A DNA stretch of 64,000 nt from Epiperipatus broadwayi (Eukaryota; Onychophora; Udeonychophora; Euonychophora; Peripatidae): contig JAQFVV010000348.1 in the NCBI GenBank assembly GCA_028023455.1, forward strand, positions 1 to 64,000, in the 5' to 3' direction. The notes beneath the pieces were generated by a model, which searched no databases, had not been told where the DNA came from, and saw nothing but the letters and a program-made list of their open reading frames with translations. Made by a program: the position numbers and the translations under genes. Shown here in pieces: positions 48,870 through 60,330 of the stretch. The first letter of the stretch is position 1, and each line of letters opens with the position of its first letter.

Positions 48870-51524
48870 TTACATTTTCTTTTATTATCAAATAAGAGTT
48901 GGATAAAATAATGGGAATATTCACATTATATTTATTAATACAGATTAGACCATCTTTGTATCAAAAAGTGCTTATATTCTATAAGGAATATAATTATTTA
49001 TAAATGAATAATGTCAAACGGAATGAAAATTTGAGTGATTCTTGTAGAAAAAGTCCTAAGTGATTTGAGAGAAGTCAGTATAAAATATCAATCCATCACA
49101 GTATGATATAAATATTTAAATTAGGATTAAGATCCCTTAAATCTCATATTCCTTAATCTAATATTTATCTGTAATAGCTGAAAAATTTGGAGCATTGTCA
49201 TATTAAAAAAATCTCTATTGTCTAAAAATAATGTTTAAAATATAAATAAACTCGATTTCCCATGAAGCAATAGTTCCACAATATGTTTTACAGGTAAAAT
49301 GGTAATTAAACATCTTATAATACAAACATGCCCAGTGATTTAAAAATATGTAAACAAATTAATTATCTGACTGTGTGACATGTTTCTATTTATCACTATC
49401 CAGTTATTATAACAATGATGCCACAGCTTTTATGTCATAGTTATCACATCAGAAATCAATAGCTTTGAATTGGCATGTGAATTGACCTTTATAATATTTA
49501 TTCAGCAGTAGTTTTGTTGAGATCTGGGGCTACAATTCTTTGTAATGCCATCGGCCTCTTCTCATATTAAGCACTAAAACCCAAGTTTCATTCTTTTATC
49601 TTCAGTGACATATTCATTATCCCTTGAGAATAACAATCTGATTCTAAAACTCAGAAGAGTCCAACACTTCTTACAAACTTAATTCATAATACAAAGTGCT
49701 AATACGACAAGTATTCTATTTTGTTGAACACCTGTATATATCTACTAACTGTATTGAAATAAATTTCATTGATAAAATGAGAATACAATTTTCAGAATTT
49801 CCCATGAAGATTAATTACAATAATATTGACAATTCATTCCATGTTTCATCCACCACAAACTGGTTAATATGATTAGCCTAATAACAGTAGGGACTGCTAC
49901 ATATATTAGTAATAGAAAACAGACTACACATCGCCCTACAATATGGTTTTTCAATTATTTCATCAAGAATTTAAAAGGGAACATATCAAAGAATATAGAA
50001 ATGGATAAAAAATGATTAAGTTAATATATTTTTTTTTTGAAAAATGTTTAAAATTTTTCCCACATATATAAAAACGTGCATATTGGCAAATTTTTTAATG
50101 CTGTCAGTTCTTTTTCTTTGATTATATTCTGGTAATGTCTTTGCATCTGGATACAATTTTATGTTAAAACAAAATTTTATATATTCTAGATACTACCACC
50201 ACAGCTAGTATCTATTATAAAAAGATGAAGAACATTCAAATGCCCTTTATTTGCTTAATATTTGATGTTTTATATAAACAATATTCTGAATTGTGAACTA
50301 TGACAAAATAAGTCTCATATGACTTATTTCAAGATAACCATTTCACCAGCTGTACCAGATCCCAATATAATTTTTTCAGCTACTAAATATTTCAGAATAT
50401 CTGAAGAAGACTGTTATCAGTCAAAATTCATAAATGAAATAAAGCATTGTGAAAACAGCATTCAAAGGAGTGTATGATTTTTTTCTTTTGTCAAGTTTTA
50501 ATTTGTATCTATTGTAATTATATAGTATTCATTAATGGGAAAAGGCCTCCGGTTTATTTCTTCACCCATAGATATTGTGTTCATAAGTTCATTTATGGTC
50601 TATAATATGATCATCATAATTATTTTACTACATTAATACATTCATTTCTTTTAGCGCATTGATATAATGATTTCTCATATCCATATAAAATGTCTTATAA
50701 ATACCCACAAAAGACTTCATAGATATCATGGGCCTTATATCCTTTACATTTTGGAGTAATATAATTAATTTTTTGACTCATGATAAAAACTATTTTGTTG
50801 TTATAATATTTTAAAGTAAATAAAAAAAAAACATAATTATGGATATCTTTTTGTATCAATTCACTTGACATCAAAACATCATCAATAAAATTATTATTTT
50901 GAAAAATATAAAAGTGATTTTGCTCATAACATATTTGAGATAGAGAATAAGAGGAAACTTTCAAATATCTATATGTTTGTGTAGATTGTTTAAAAATAGA
51001 GAATATCAAAAATATCAAGGTTTTTTAAAACAAAAATATTAATAAATAAAAGTACTGATGGCCTCTACATATACAGCAATTTTACTATGAAAGTTTTTCT
51101 TTGAGTTTCTTTTTTTGTTTCAAAAAATCAGGATGATTTTTTTTTTTTTTTTTTTGAGATCTAGGTGATCCACACACACCAAATGATATTTGAAAGTTTT
51201 CTCTCATCACCATCAACTTTAAAGAGTTATTCTATTATTTAAGAAAATATATAGAAAAAAACAAACCTTTATTTGTGATATCTCAAGATGAAATATATGT
51301 ATCACTGACATTGTAAACATTTACAATTAGAATCAAAAAAGATATGGCACCCATAATTTAAGGTTTCTGTTCTTTATTTTAAAAAAACTGACAAATACAA
51401 TAATTTTTTAAACACTATAACAATTAAATGGTTTTCAATATAAGCCAACAAACTAACAATATTATATTGAAATCTAAACATTTAATGTAATACTTAATTT
51501 AATTTCATATTTAAACTAATTTCA

Positions 51525-51739
51525 CAGATGCAAAACTTTCCATTCAGTAGCGCCACTCAGTGCAAGCCAGAGTAATTGAATGCAGAAAGGTTTCTGCATA
51601 AAATCCCTATCTAGTGCTCATCCAATATTCCCAGACTAGTTGTGGCTTGCACTGAGTGGCGCTACTGTATGGAGAGTTTTGCCTCTGTGTAAACAGCTTG
51701 CCTAAGTATAAAGAATATTGATCATGTGATGTTTAGTAG
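51525..51739. repeat. foldback F, copy 1 (215 bp, flanked by 15-bp direct repeats)
   Basis: Arms of 46 bp (51526-51571 and 51642-51687) differ at three positions and include CAGTAGCGCCACTCAGTGCA or its variant. The spacer reads CATAAAATCCCTATCTAGTG and CCAGACTAG. The block 51524-51739 lies between direct repeats TTTAAACTAATTTCA at 51510-51524 and 51740-51754. A longer relative is at 62508-62880. This copy lacks the outer part of the left arm, although its right outer part (TATTGATCATGTGATGTTT) is present. Confidence 0.82.
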
Positions 51740-52585
51740 TTTAAACTAATTTCATTACTTAATCAATATATACCTCAAGTCAGAATCTACTTTCTGGATA
51801 TTCAGTCAGAAATCCTTCAAACAATAGAAGAATTGTGGGTTAAGAGATAGTCTTCATGCAATATCCTATGCTTACCCTTCCAAACTCAATAATCTTACAT
51901 GACATTACTGATCTCAAATAAAAATCTCTCTGTGATGTTCAATCAAGAATCCATTCAAACAGTGACACTTTTATCAAATTCCAAACAACTTTCTTTTTAC
52001 ACATCAAACAGTACTGGAGTTCTAGCAACAGTTTCTGAATAAATGATTAGTGTGCTCTTCTGCTTCATTGATGGAATTCAACTGCTTCCGATTTATATAG
52101 TCTTGATCAAACATAAATCATAAATCACATAATTAATAATTGTCAAATTATGGATACAATAGAAGGGTTTAATTTTTAGGGAATCTATCTCCTGGCAGAA
52201 GTCCCTACAAATTCCTTTATGCTATTTTTTAATAGATGAGTTGTCTAAAAAAGAAAATCCATACTCTAAATATAAATTGGAGTCTCATCATAGATTCAGG
52301 ATACTCAAGGTCACTGTGCTTATCTGCTTGAGAAGTGGCTGTGACCAAGAACAAAAGATGCATCACATAATTAATCATCATACAAAATTCACATACAATA
52401 ATAGAATTAAAAGATTTAAGCAAGTCTATCTTTTCAATAAAGATCTCTACAGATTCCTTTATTAAAAAAATAATCTGTAAGTGAAACAAATCAAAAGATA
52501 AACTGCCAATATAAACAATAACAAATTCACTTTAAAATGCACATATAAAACTATTTAGATCATAGTTCCAAAATTTCTCAATTAC

Positions 52586-52797
52586 CGTAATCCACTGTGC
52601 AATGGTCAAAAGTGTTTCTTTGTTGAAAAGAAGATTCTTTAACCGTGCTAAGGGTCCTTCAGCATCCACATCTCTGCATTTAAGAAACACATCACAGTAT
52701 CCTTTATAATTGTTGCATGGTGAGCCAGCTCGAAGGAATATTCCAGTCATATTGAAATGCTCACTTTTAAAACTGCTTTTACAAGTTTCAGGTTTAC
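52586..52797 (-). CDS. ADAM10: ADAM10/Kuzbanian, cysteine-rich domain end and stalk exon
   Basis: The exon is 212 bp. It begins in phase 1 after TTTTTTATTTAG and ends in phase 0 before GTAATTG. After a split first codon it codes 70 residues: KPETCKSSFKSEHFNMTGIF, then LRAGSPCNNYKGYCDVFLKC, then RDVDAEGPLARLKNLLF, and ends IAQWIT. The GSPCN-x-x-x-GYCDVF-x-x-CR-x-VDA-GPLARLK block is the ADAM10 signature at the end of the cysteine-rich region. NMT (about residues 15-17) is an N-glycosylation sequon. The final helix leads into the membrane segment of the next exon, and joining gives IAQWITQYWWAV, aligned with human IAEWIVAHWWAV. The region is extracellular and supports substrate and tetraspanin interactions in the family. 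No break is visible. Confidence 0.97.
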
Positions 52798-54356
52798 CTA
52801 AATAAAAAATACACAATAATATATATATATTGTAATAAATATCAACATAATTATTCTAAATCATATCCATGGATAAGAATGTGAATATAATTATATCTTT
52901 TCTTCTGCTACATTTATTCTTCAAACTCAAACATTCTTTATACTCCTTCTACTTGTAGAAAGAAATCATTGGTCCTTGTTAAATATTAAAGATAGACAGT
53001 AAACAAATTTTGTAGTCATCTTGCCAAATAGAAAGAGTTGCCATACAGTGCTTTGCCTTCCTTTACCAGACTGCAGAGTAAATAGATGTCACTAATTACA
53101 TAATGCACAAAGAGGTCTAAAAAACAGCAGAATGTATTACTTTATTTGGAATGTTCAACCTTTCCATCACCAAGTACAAAATAACCAAATCTTTTTTCAA
53201 CCTATTTTATAATTCTATTTACTTAATAACATAGCTTTATCATTAATTCTTCTAAATATCTTTTTCTTTTTTATTCTTGGTCTATACAGCTCTATGACAA
53301 ATTGATCTTTTTTCTTGATTTATTTTATTTATTTATTTATTTTTTCGAAATAAATAAGATATGAATACACACACTCACATACATATATCATACTAATTTA
53401 ATATCTTGATAATTTGGTTGAAATTAATTTTAAAATCGATTGAGATTATATTTTTAAGTACTATTACTAATGTAGGATATTGATGGAAACATTTGAAGAG
53501 AGTTAGATATCAAAACTACCCTGAGTTCGAATACTGAGCATAACAGAACCATCTACAAAGGCGAAGATTGAATGAATTAATCTAAATTGCATTTGTATTG
53601 AATATTTAATTTTAAATTATCTTGTTTGAAAAGGATTCAATCTTGGATTAAAGTTAAATCATATCAGTCATAGCATCCTAAATAAAGACCCTAAATCCGA
53701 CTATAGTTAGATGTAACAACTTTGATTCCTTTAGGGGATCCAGACCATTACAGTATATTGAAAAATGATAAAGATATGTGTAAGAGATTGTGATATAGGC
53801 CAAGTGATGAGTGCTAGTTCAGCAAGAAATGTGCATCATGAAGGATCATAATCTTTTTCACACATCTTTGATCATATGCTTATGATTAGACATCCCTCCA
53901 TAGGATGTTAAAAGTGAATAGAAACCAGTCCCAACATTGTGTAAGAGTGGTACAGTGAAAATTACACTTCAGAAATATTATTTATTATTGGATAATCTCT
54001 AGCCTAATGAATGACTAATAAAAAAATATTAATTTTAATTTTTTCTTTAATTAATTTTTGCCCTCCTCATATCTTTGCTTAATAAAATTTATTAAAATGA
54101 GGTTATTGGTACTGATGCAAACATCTTTATAACATTACTTAATTTGTGAGTATAACATAAATTTAGGCAGGATAGCACTAATTTCGTCTAATTGATAAAC
54201 ACAAAATTAAATAAGTAGATGAAGAATTATATAATTCTTTCTAACCTCTAGTAAAATAGTCTGTATCCAAATAGTTAATACACCAATTTATAATCTTTTA
54301 GTGATTTAATATATTTAACACATATTTTGATATAACTATTGCAAAAAGATTAATTG

Positions 54357-54462
54357 GTCAAGCATTGGTGGTTGAGAGGTCAACGACGGCTGCTTTACAA
54401 GCAGTTGTCCCGGGTTAGCGGGTTCGCTTCCCGGCTGATGCTATGACACATGAGAAGAAAAA
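54357..54462 (+). mobile_element. tRNA-derived SINE, copy 4
   Basis: It is the best-preserved copy: GTCAAGCATTGGTGGTTGAG at the start, anticodon-arm GCTGCTTTACAAGCAG, then CCCGGGTTAGCGGGTTCGCT with a TCCCGGCTGATGC end and poly(A). The 14-bp target duplication AAAAAGATTAATTG is at 54343-54356 and 54463-54476. It inserted antisense to ADAM10 transcription. Confidence 0.92.
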
Positions 54463-56689
54463 AAAAAGATTAATTGAATATATTACTGTTATTTTATCCA
54501 ATTTATTGCAACAAAGTAAATACTAGATTCCTATCAATATAACATACAGACATGAGAAAAAATTTGTTATTCTAAAAATATAACAATCTGATCATAAGAC
54601 CAAGTAATATATTATTCAATTAGATGAATGTGACACTATTTAGTCAACATTTATAAATTCTTACTGCTAAATTGGATATGCAAAGCAAACGAATAGTACT
54701 TCTTGAAAAAAAAAATTATGTGAACTTGACCAAAGTTTACAATAAGAGACAAACTCCATTTACATGATAATAATTATAAAGAGTTTATCACCAAATGTTT
54801 TCATTGAAAAATATGGATGAGGATAGAATAAAGATAAGGTATTGAAATATTTCAAAAAGTAAAGTTTGCTGCAGAAAAAAAATAAAAATTAGCATGCCCC
54901 ACATATGAAGTAATTGTTATTCATAGATTGATTTATGCAATCACCACAAAAACATCTCTAATATGTTATTTTTCTGTCACTCTATCACTGATTTCTCCCC
55001 CTCATTCTGGAATTATCATACCTGTTTACAATTAGTTATTAATAAACAGTTTTAAATTGCAAAACTAATTATGGTCAAATTCACAACTATTAATTTTTTA
55101 AGCATACACACCTTAAATTATACCAGTTTATAAATTGACATTATCAAGTGAACAAGTTTATGGGACTGATTCAAATTAATTAGTTGCCCACCAAAGATTA
55201 TTCATAATATACAATTTTTATGTGATGAAATTAGACTAATTGTTATTTCAACAGGCAAAAGATTCATAGAATTTTAGATAAAAATTGTTATTAAACAAGA
55301 ATATGTACTTATTCCAATTGTATTTTCAATTTTTTATGAAAAGAACTTTAAATCTACATATAGGCAGCTTTATGAAACAAGCAACAAACATATGATACAA
55401 TTTTGATAGTGGAATTTTAAAATTTGAATTTCTGGATTTATAATATACAGATAACTATGGCTATTCTTAGTCAATCCAAAATATAAGAAAAAAATATGAA
55501 ATTTTGAATGCAACATATAAAGACATTGGTTTAATAATTACTGTTAAAAAAGCTCAAGTTCTTGACCAGCCAGAAATAGGAGTAATAATTCAGCAGCTTG
55601 TCAAGATTTGAATAATTATCAACTTGAGAATGTGAGCCATTTAGTCTTTTAAATAAAAAGATGAATATAAGATATTCATGTTGTTGTGGCATTTAACAAG
55701 TAAAAAATAAGGCATTTCATTAAATTAATATAATTACTACAATTAAATCAATTGAATATAATGCTATTGAGTATTGTGCAGAAGGCAGATTTAGATTTCC
55801 TATTACTATAATACAGACATTATGAAAATTCATTTACGGATGTTATGCAAAATTCTTCACTTGGAAGCATGTGATATTAATAGTCTGTAAAATTATGTAT
55901 GAAATAATTTGTGAAATAAATTAATATCAGATTTTACAATAAATTTGAATATAGTTTTCATGCTTAAAAATTTCAACAGCCTTTTAACTTGGATGATCAT
56001 CGATTTAAGAATATGAACCAATTTTAATATATTTGGATAGCATTTTAAGTAGGTGAGATGACATGCAACACAGACTCTAATGTGTTGCTGTTGCTTTTAG
56101 AACAAGTCAGTTATAAGAGGATATCTTTTAACTCTATTTACATTATAAAAATTATCTCAAAGACACTCTAAAGAGATACAATTTTGTGATTGCCTTTATT
56201 AGGAAGATAGGATTGAGAATATAATAAAATGTCGAACTATAAATAGATAAAACACTGAAGTCTTTCAAAAAAAAGATTAAAAGATAGCATCACAAAATAT
56301 CAAATAAACAGAAGAATGGTTTAACATGCTACACATATAGACTTATTTGAGGTTCACAGATTGGTTTGTATAGTCATCACAAAACTCATTTCCCCTTCTT
56401 GAAGTTGAAATGGCCATACTTATTTGCGAATGGCAATTGCTTCAAGCCATGGTAAATTATTTAATTATGACCTCATTATTATTGTTGTTGCTATTATGAT
56501 TTTTATTGTTATTATTAATATTCTCACTGCTGTATTATTATTATTATTATACTAATTTTTAGTAAAAAGTTTTCTAGTACTCAAAATAATCTTCACTCTA
56601 CAGAAATATTATATTTCAGGGCTTTTTTGTTTTACTAATTTATTACAAGTTGGATTTAACATATTTTACAGAAGAGAAAAAAAGAGGTG

Positions 56690-57430
56690 CCCAATATTTA
56701 TTAAGTTCCAAATAAATGTTAGGGTGAACTTTAATTTTACACCTAATCAACAAGAGATAAAATAAAGCAGAGCCTTAAATAGTATTAAATACTGGTGTCT
56801 ATTTATTAGAAGAGTTTGCTCACTATATATTTAGCTTCAAGTAGCTGTTTTATGGATTAAAATAAAATACTAATAAAACAAAAATAAATGAAGATTACAT
56901 AAATCAACTACGTTTTACAGATAATATGGCTGTTTTCATAAATAATGCTCGAGAGCTTCAGAAATGTTACAAGAGATTATGAAATGAAAATGATATAGAA
57001 AGACTATATAATGTTTAATAATTTTTCAAAAAAGATTGATAACAATAAATTAAAATTTAACATTTATAAAATACCTTGCTCAGATTATTAATATAGATGA
57101 AAACATAATGGTTGAAATTAATCACAGAATTAAGCTTAGATAAAATGTTTCTAGTATAAACAATTTAATATTAAAAGAGAATATACCTATTATGCTGAAG
57201 CTGGAAGATTTTATAATGATCTTGTTTTATCAGTGCTTATTTATTAAATGAAGGCTCACTTAATACAAAAGCAATATATAGACTTCAGGCCAATAAAAGA
57301 ATGAAGTGGGAGTTGGATTAGACTTGTCGTTAAAAGAAATAACAAGAGGAACAAACGACTTCTTAAACCTGATTTCAAAAGATAGTAAAAAACTTAAAAA
57401 GTGATCTGTGAGATGGATGAATAAGATAAA
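56690..57430 (+). pseudogene. RTE-like LINE reverse-transcriptase remnant
   Basis: On plus, KINEDYINQLRFTDNMAVFI followed by NNARELQKCYKRL (56881-56975) matches the RTE-clade block around the FADD catalytic box; FTDN (56914-56925) stands at FADD. Further on, ENIMVEINHRIKLR with NVSSINNLILKENIPIMLKL (about 57098-57200) fits the post-catalytic block that precedes the thumb. VGLDLSLKEITRGTNDFLNL (about 57310-57370) fits the usual GVSLRDRIRNE-type block. Stops interrupt every block and the first aspartate pair is altered, so it is dead. The 5' part was not identified in 54900-56690. Confidence 0.6.
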
Positions 57431-59574
57431 GTTGGTAGTATGATATATGAATTAAATTTGGAAAAATCATTTATAATAGAATAATAATCATTTAACTTAA
57501 TCTATAATTATATGCTATAGATAGGTAATTTAGCTTGCGCTTTACGCAAAAAAGTGAAGCTTGTCTCAATCTTCTTACAAGTTATATGGCTAAGCACTTT
57601 CAGAGACCTTGAGTCTCCATAATCATAGCCTACATCATATGCTATAGGATAATATGGTGCTGTTGAACCAGTAAGATCTACTAGTCATTTTATTTTACTA
57701 ACTTTATTTACAAGTTAATATTTTCATTTCATTTGATTTTTGGAGGAATTTTATTTAGTAAATTAAATTTCTTTGAAAGGTAAATGTCAAGAAAGTGTCT
57801 CACACATCAGGATTGAATAATATAATTGTAAGACATCAAGAATGGAGAAACATAAATAAACCTAACAATAACAGCAATATACCATGAAAACAAATATCAA
57901 AAGATTCTTAAGTGGTAGGCATTCATAACTGTTTTGAGATTCATTAGATATAGTCGTGCCTAAAACATTTGTTCAATAACAGCACTATTGTGATCGTAAC
58001 ATCTTTTTAGTTAACTTTAAAGTTTACATTTTATTTTCAAAATAAAAGTTGTTACTTTATATAAATATTTATTTGTAGTTACATATTTATATATGCAATG
58101 ATAGACTTTTAAATATAAATATTATAATGTGCTGATTTTTTTTTTTTAGAACTGAAAAAAACCAAAACAGAATGAACCTAGAACTTATTAATATAATGTT
58201 TAAAGTTATGTTTTGAATAGTAAAGTTTTGAATTAGTTAGAATTATTTAAAAATAATTGTTGAATTTAAAATAAACACTTATAAATATATATACAGTATC
58301 CCCCCCCCCCCCAATTCGAACACAATCTTTTCCTTTAAAAAAAAAATATTTTACTGAACTGAATTTCATAAAAAAAAAAAGTCATTAATAATCTAATTAC
58401 TTTGTATAATCTTTGTGAAAACATAATTCTTCTGAAACATAAAATAAAACAAAAATATATAAATAAAAACATGTATATGTATTATAAAACATAAATAAAT
58501 ATAGATTTTTTTTCATCAATTTTTTTTGTAATAATGTTTTTAAAAAAGTAAGTCTTTATAATATTAATAATTTCTCTATTTGAAAAGATAAAAAAAATTA
58601 ACATTTTGTAAAATATTATTGTTTATATTTATTAGTTTGTTTTATATATCGTATTTTTGGTATTTTTTTATATATATTTTTATTTTATTTATACTGCAGA
58701 TGAATTATATTTTGTTAAAGATTATATAATATTATCAAAACATTGGTGGCATTTTATAGATTTTTAAAAAAAAAAAGATAAATGGAATTTTATAAAATGA
58801 AAATTTTTGTATTTGTTCAAGAAGTATTGGTTGTTATTCTATGTATTTAATTTCTTTATGTTTTTGCTTATAAATTTGTGGGAAACTATCATTATAAAAT
58901 TAAAAAAAGATGTATATATATTTTAAAATTAGTAACTACGTTATTATAAATTCAAAAATAGATTTGTTTACATCATTTTCTGCATTTACTTGTAGAACTC
59001 CTTTATTATTTCACTATATCTCTTTTTTAAAAGACATTATAAATTTTAAGGAGTCAAGTGTTTAGAGCTATCCTAAAGTAATCAAGTTATTTACATTGTT
59101 AAAAAGCATTTTTATATAAAAATATATATCATAATTTTATTTCTTACTTGGTTTATGTAGATAGGAGGGTCATCTACTTCATATATTTGTTCATTTTTTA
59201 AATATTATTAATTAGATCTATTAAAATTGTATAAGAATTTTTGCAGCAAGTCAATTAATATTATCAAGAAAAAAACTTTATTATAGACCCATTAAATTGA
59301 ATTAGTGACAAAATAATCACATCAATTAATTACAAAACATATAAAATGAATTATGGCTAACCTATGGGGCTCCCTTTCAGTGGAGTTGTCTGTAGTCTGT
59401 GTCCAAATTTGAGAATTTGATTCTTCCAAAATTTGAGTGTCTGAAAAATACTTTCTTATAACCCAGATATGTGGATAATACTTTAGAATGTGCAAATGAA
59501 GAAACTATTAGTAAAATTGATATTGGGTTCACAATTACAACTCTATAATTTGGATCATCAAGAAAAAATTTCTG

Positions 59575-60330
59575 CTCAACATAAAATTTTTAGTCTTAGA
59601 TATTATCAGACAGGACAATGTTTTAGATTATAGGATAATTTTAAACCATTAAATCTAAGAGGTATTATACACTCTAGGTCTTTCTTCTCCCATAAATATG
59701 TTGGTCTGCATAAAAACTTAAAGTTGTGCAAATTCGAGGCAGATCGGAGAAGACACATCGATCTATATACTAAAGATCTAATCAACATTAGGTACAATTC
59801 TAAAAAAATAAATGCAATTATTGCTAATTTTATAACAAAATCTTGCATCCTATAAACATTCAACTTAATAATAAAAAATGGTTTAGTCTCCCTTATGTTT
59901 TGAAAGTTGAACATAAATTACAAAATATTTGTACCAATAAATACAATATCAGTTTTCACTCACCGCCCCATCTTTGAATAAATTATTAAATACTTCAAAA
60001 GACAAAATAACTAGAAAGGCTTCACATCAAATTGTGTACAAAATTAATTGCAAAGAAACTAATTGCTTGAAGTCTTACTATGGTGAAACTTGAGCTAACA
60101 TGTATAAGACTTGCCCAGCATAATTATCTATACAACCAGGCCGATGAAAGCAATGAATACTCTTCCATGTTCTTGGATCAATTGTTGCAGTCAGGCTGCA
60201 ACTTCCTCTACAGCTGACATCATTTTGTTCCAAAAGAGATGACAGAAAAAGAAAGGTGAAGGAGGCATGGTTAATAGCTAAAGATGATCACACCATCAAT
60301 AAAAAGACTCTAGCACCCCTCTTTTAAAAA
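59575..60330 (+). pseudogene. Penelope-like retroelement remnant, copy 2
   Basis: On plus, HKNLKLCKFEADRRRHIDLY with TKDLINIRYNSKK (about 59705-59805) matches LCKFEADRKTI and its follow-on in the copy at 20860-21900. PYVLKVEHKLQNIC (about 59890-59935) occupies the same place as VLSYIHKVAKDL there. RKRKVKEAWLIAKDDHTINK (about 60240-60302) matches the DAKRKIKEA and INRKD block. The matching order across about 700 bp shows that both copies are the same family. No catalytic RT block is visible upstream, so this is probably a 5'-truncated copy, as is usual for such elements. Confidence 0.65.

Larger units (their letters stand above)
47607..52585 (-). other. ADAM10 intron upstream of the transmembrane exon
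   Basis: It is a 4979-bp intron from donor GTAATTG (52585-52579) to acceptor ATTATTACAG. It holds an old tandem duplication (48071-48490), foldback E (48543-48869) and a foldback F copy (51525-51739). The 107-codon minus frame at 50695-51018 has no recognised domain and looks like AT-rich noise or an old repeat. Confidence 0.8.

Noticed and set aside
50695-51018. 107-codon minus-strand open frame in an ADAM10 intron
   Set aside because: It is rich in F, I, Y, N and K without motifs and lacks splice context. It is probably chance in AT-rich DNA or an old repeat.
52241-52465. Plus-strand 74-codon frame and its minus-strand partner at 52229-52489
   Set aside because: The two overlapping frames on opposite strands show no motif and lie in intron just 3' of a real ADAM10 donor.
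54357-54462. Functional tRNA gene (anticodon TAC by position)
   Set aside because: It has a poly(A) tail, a 14-bp target duplication and sister copies with the same flanking layout, so it is a SINE. The acceptor stem also has a bulge.
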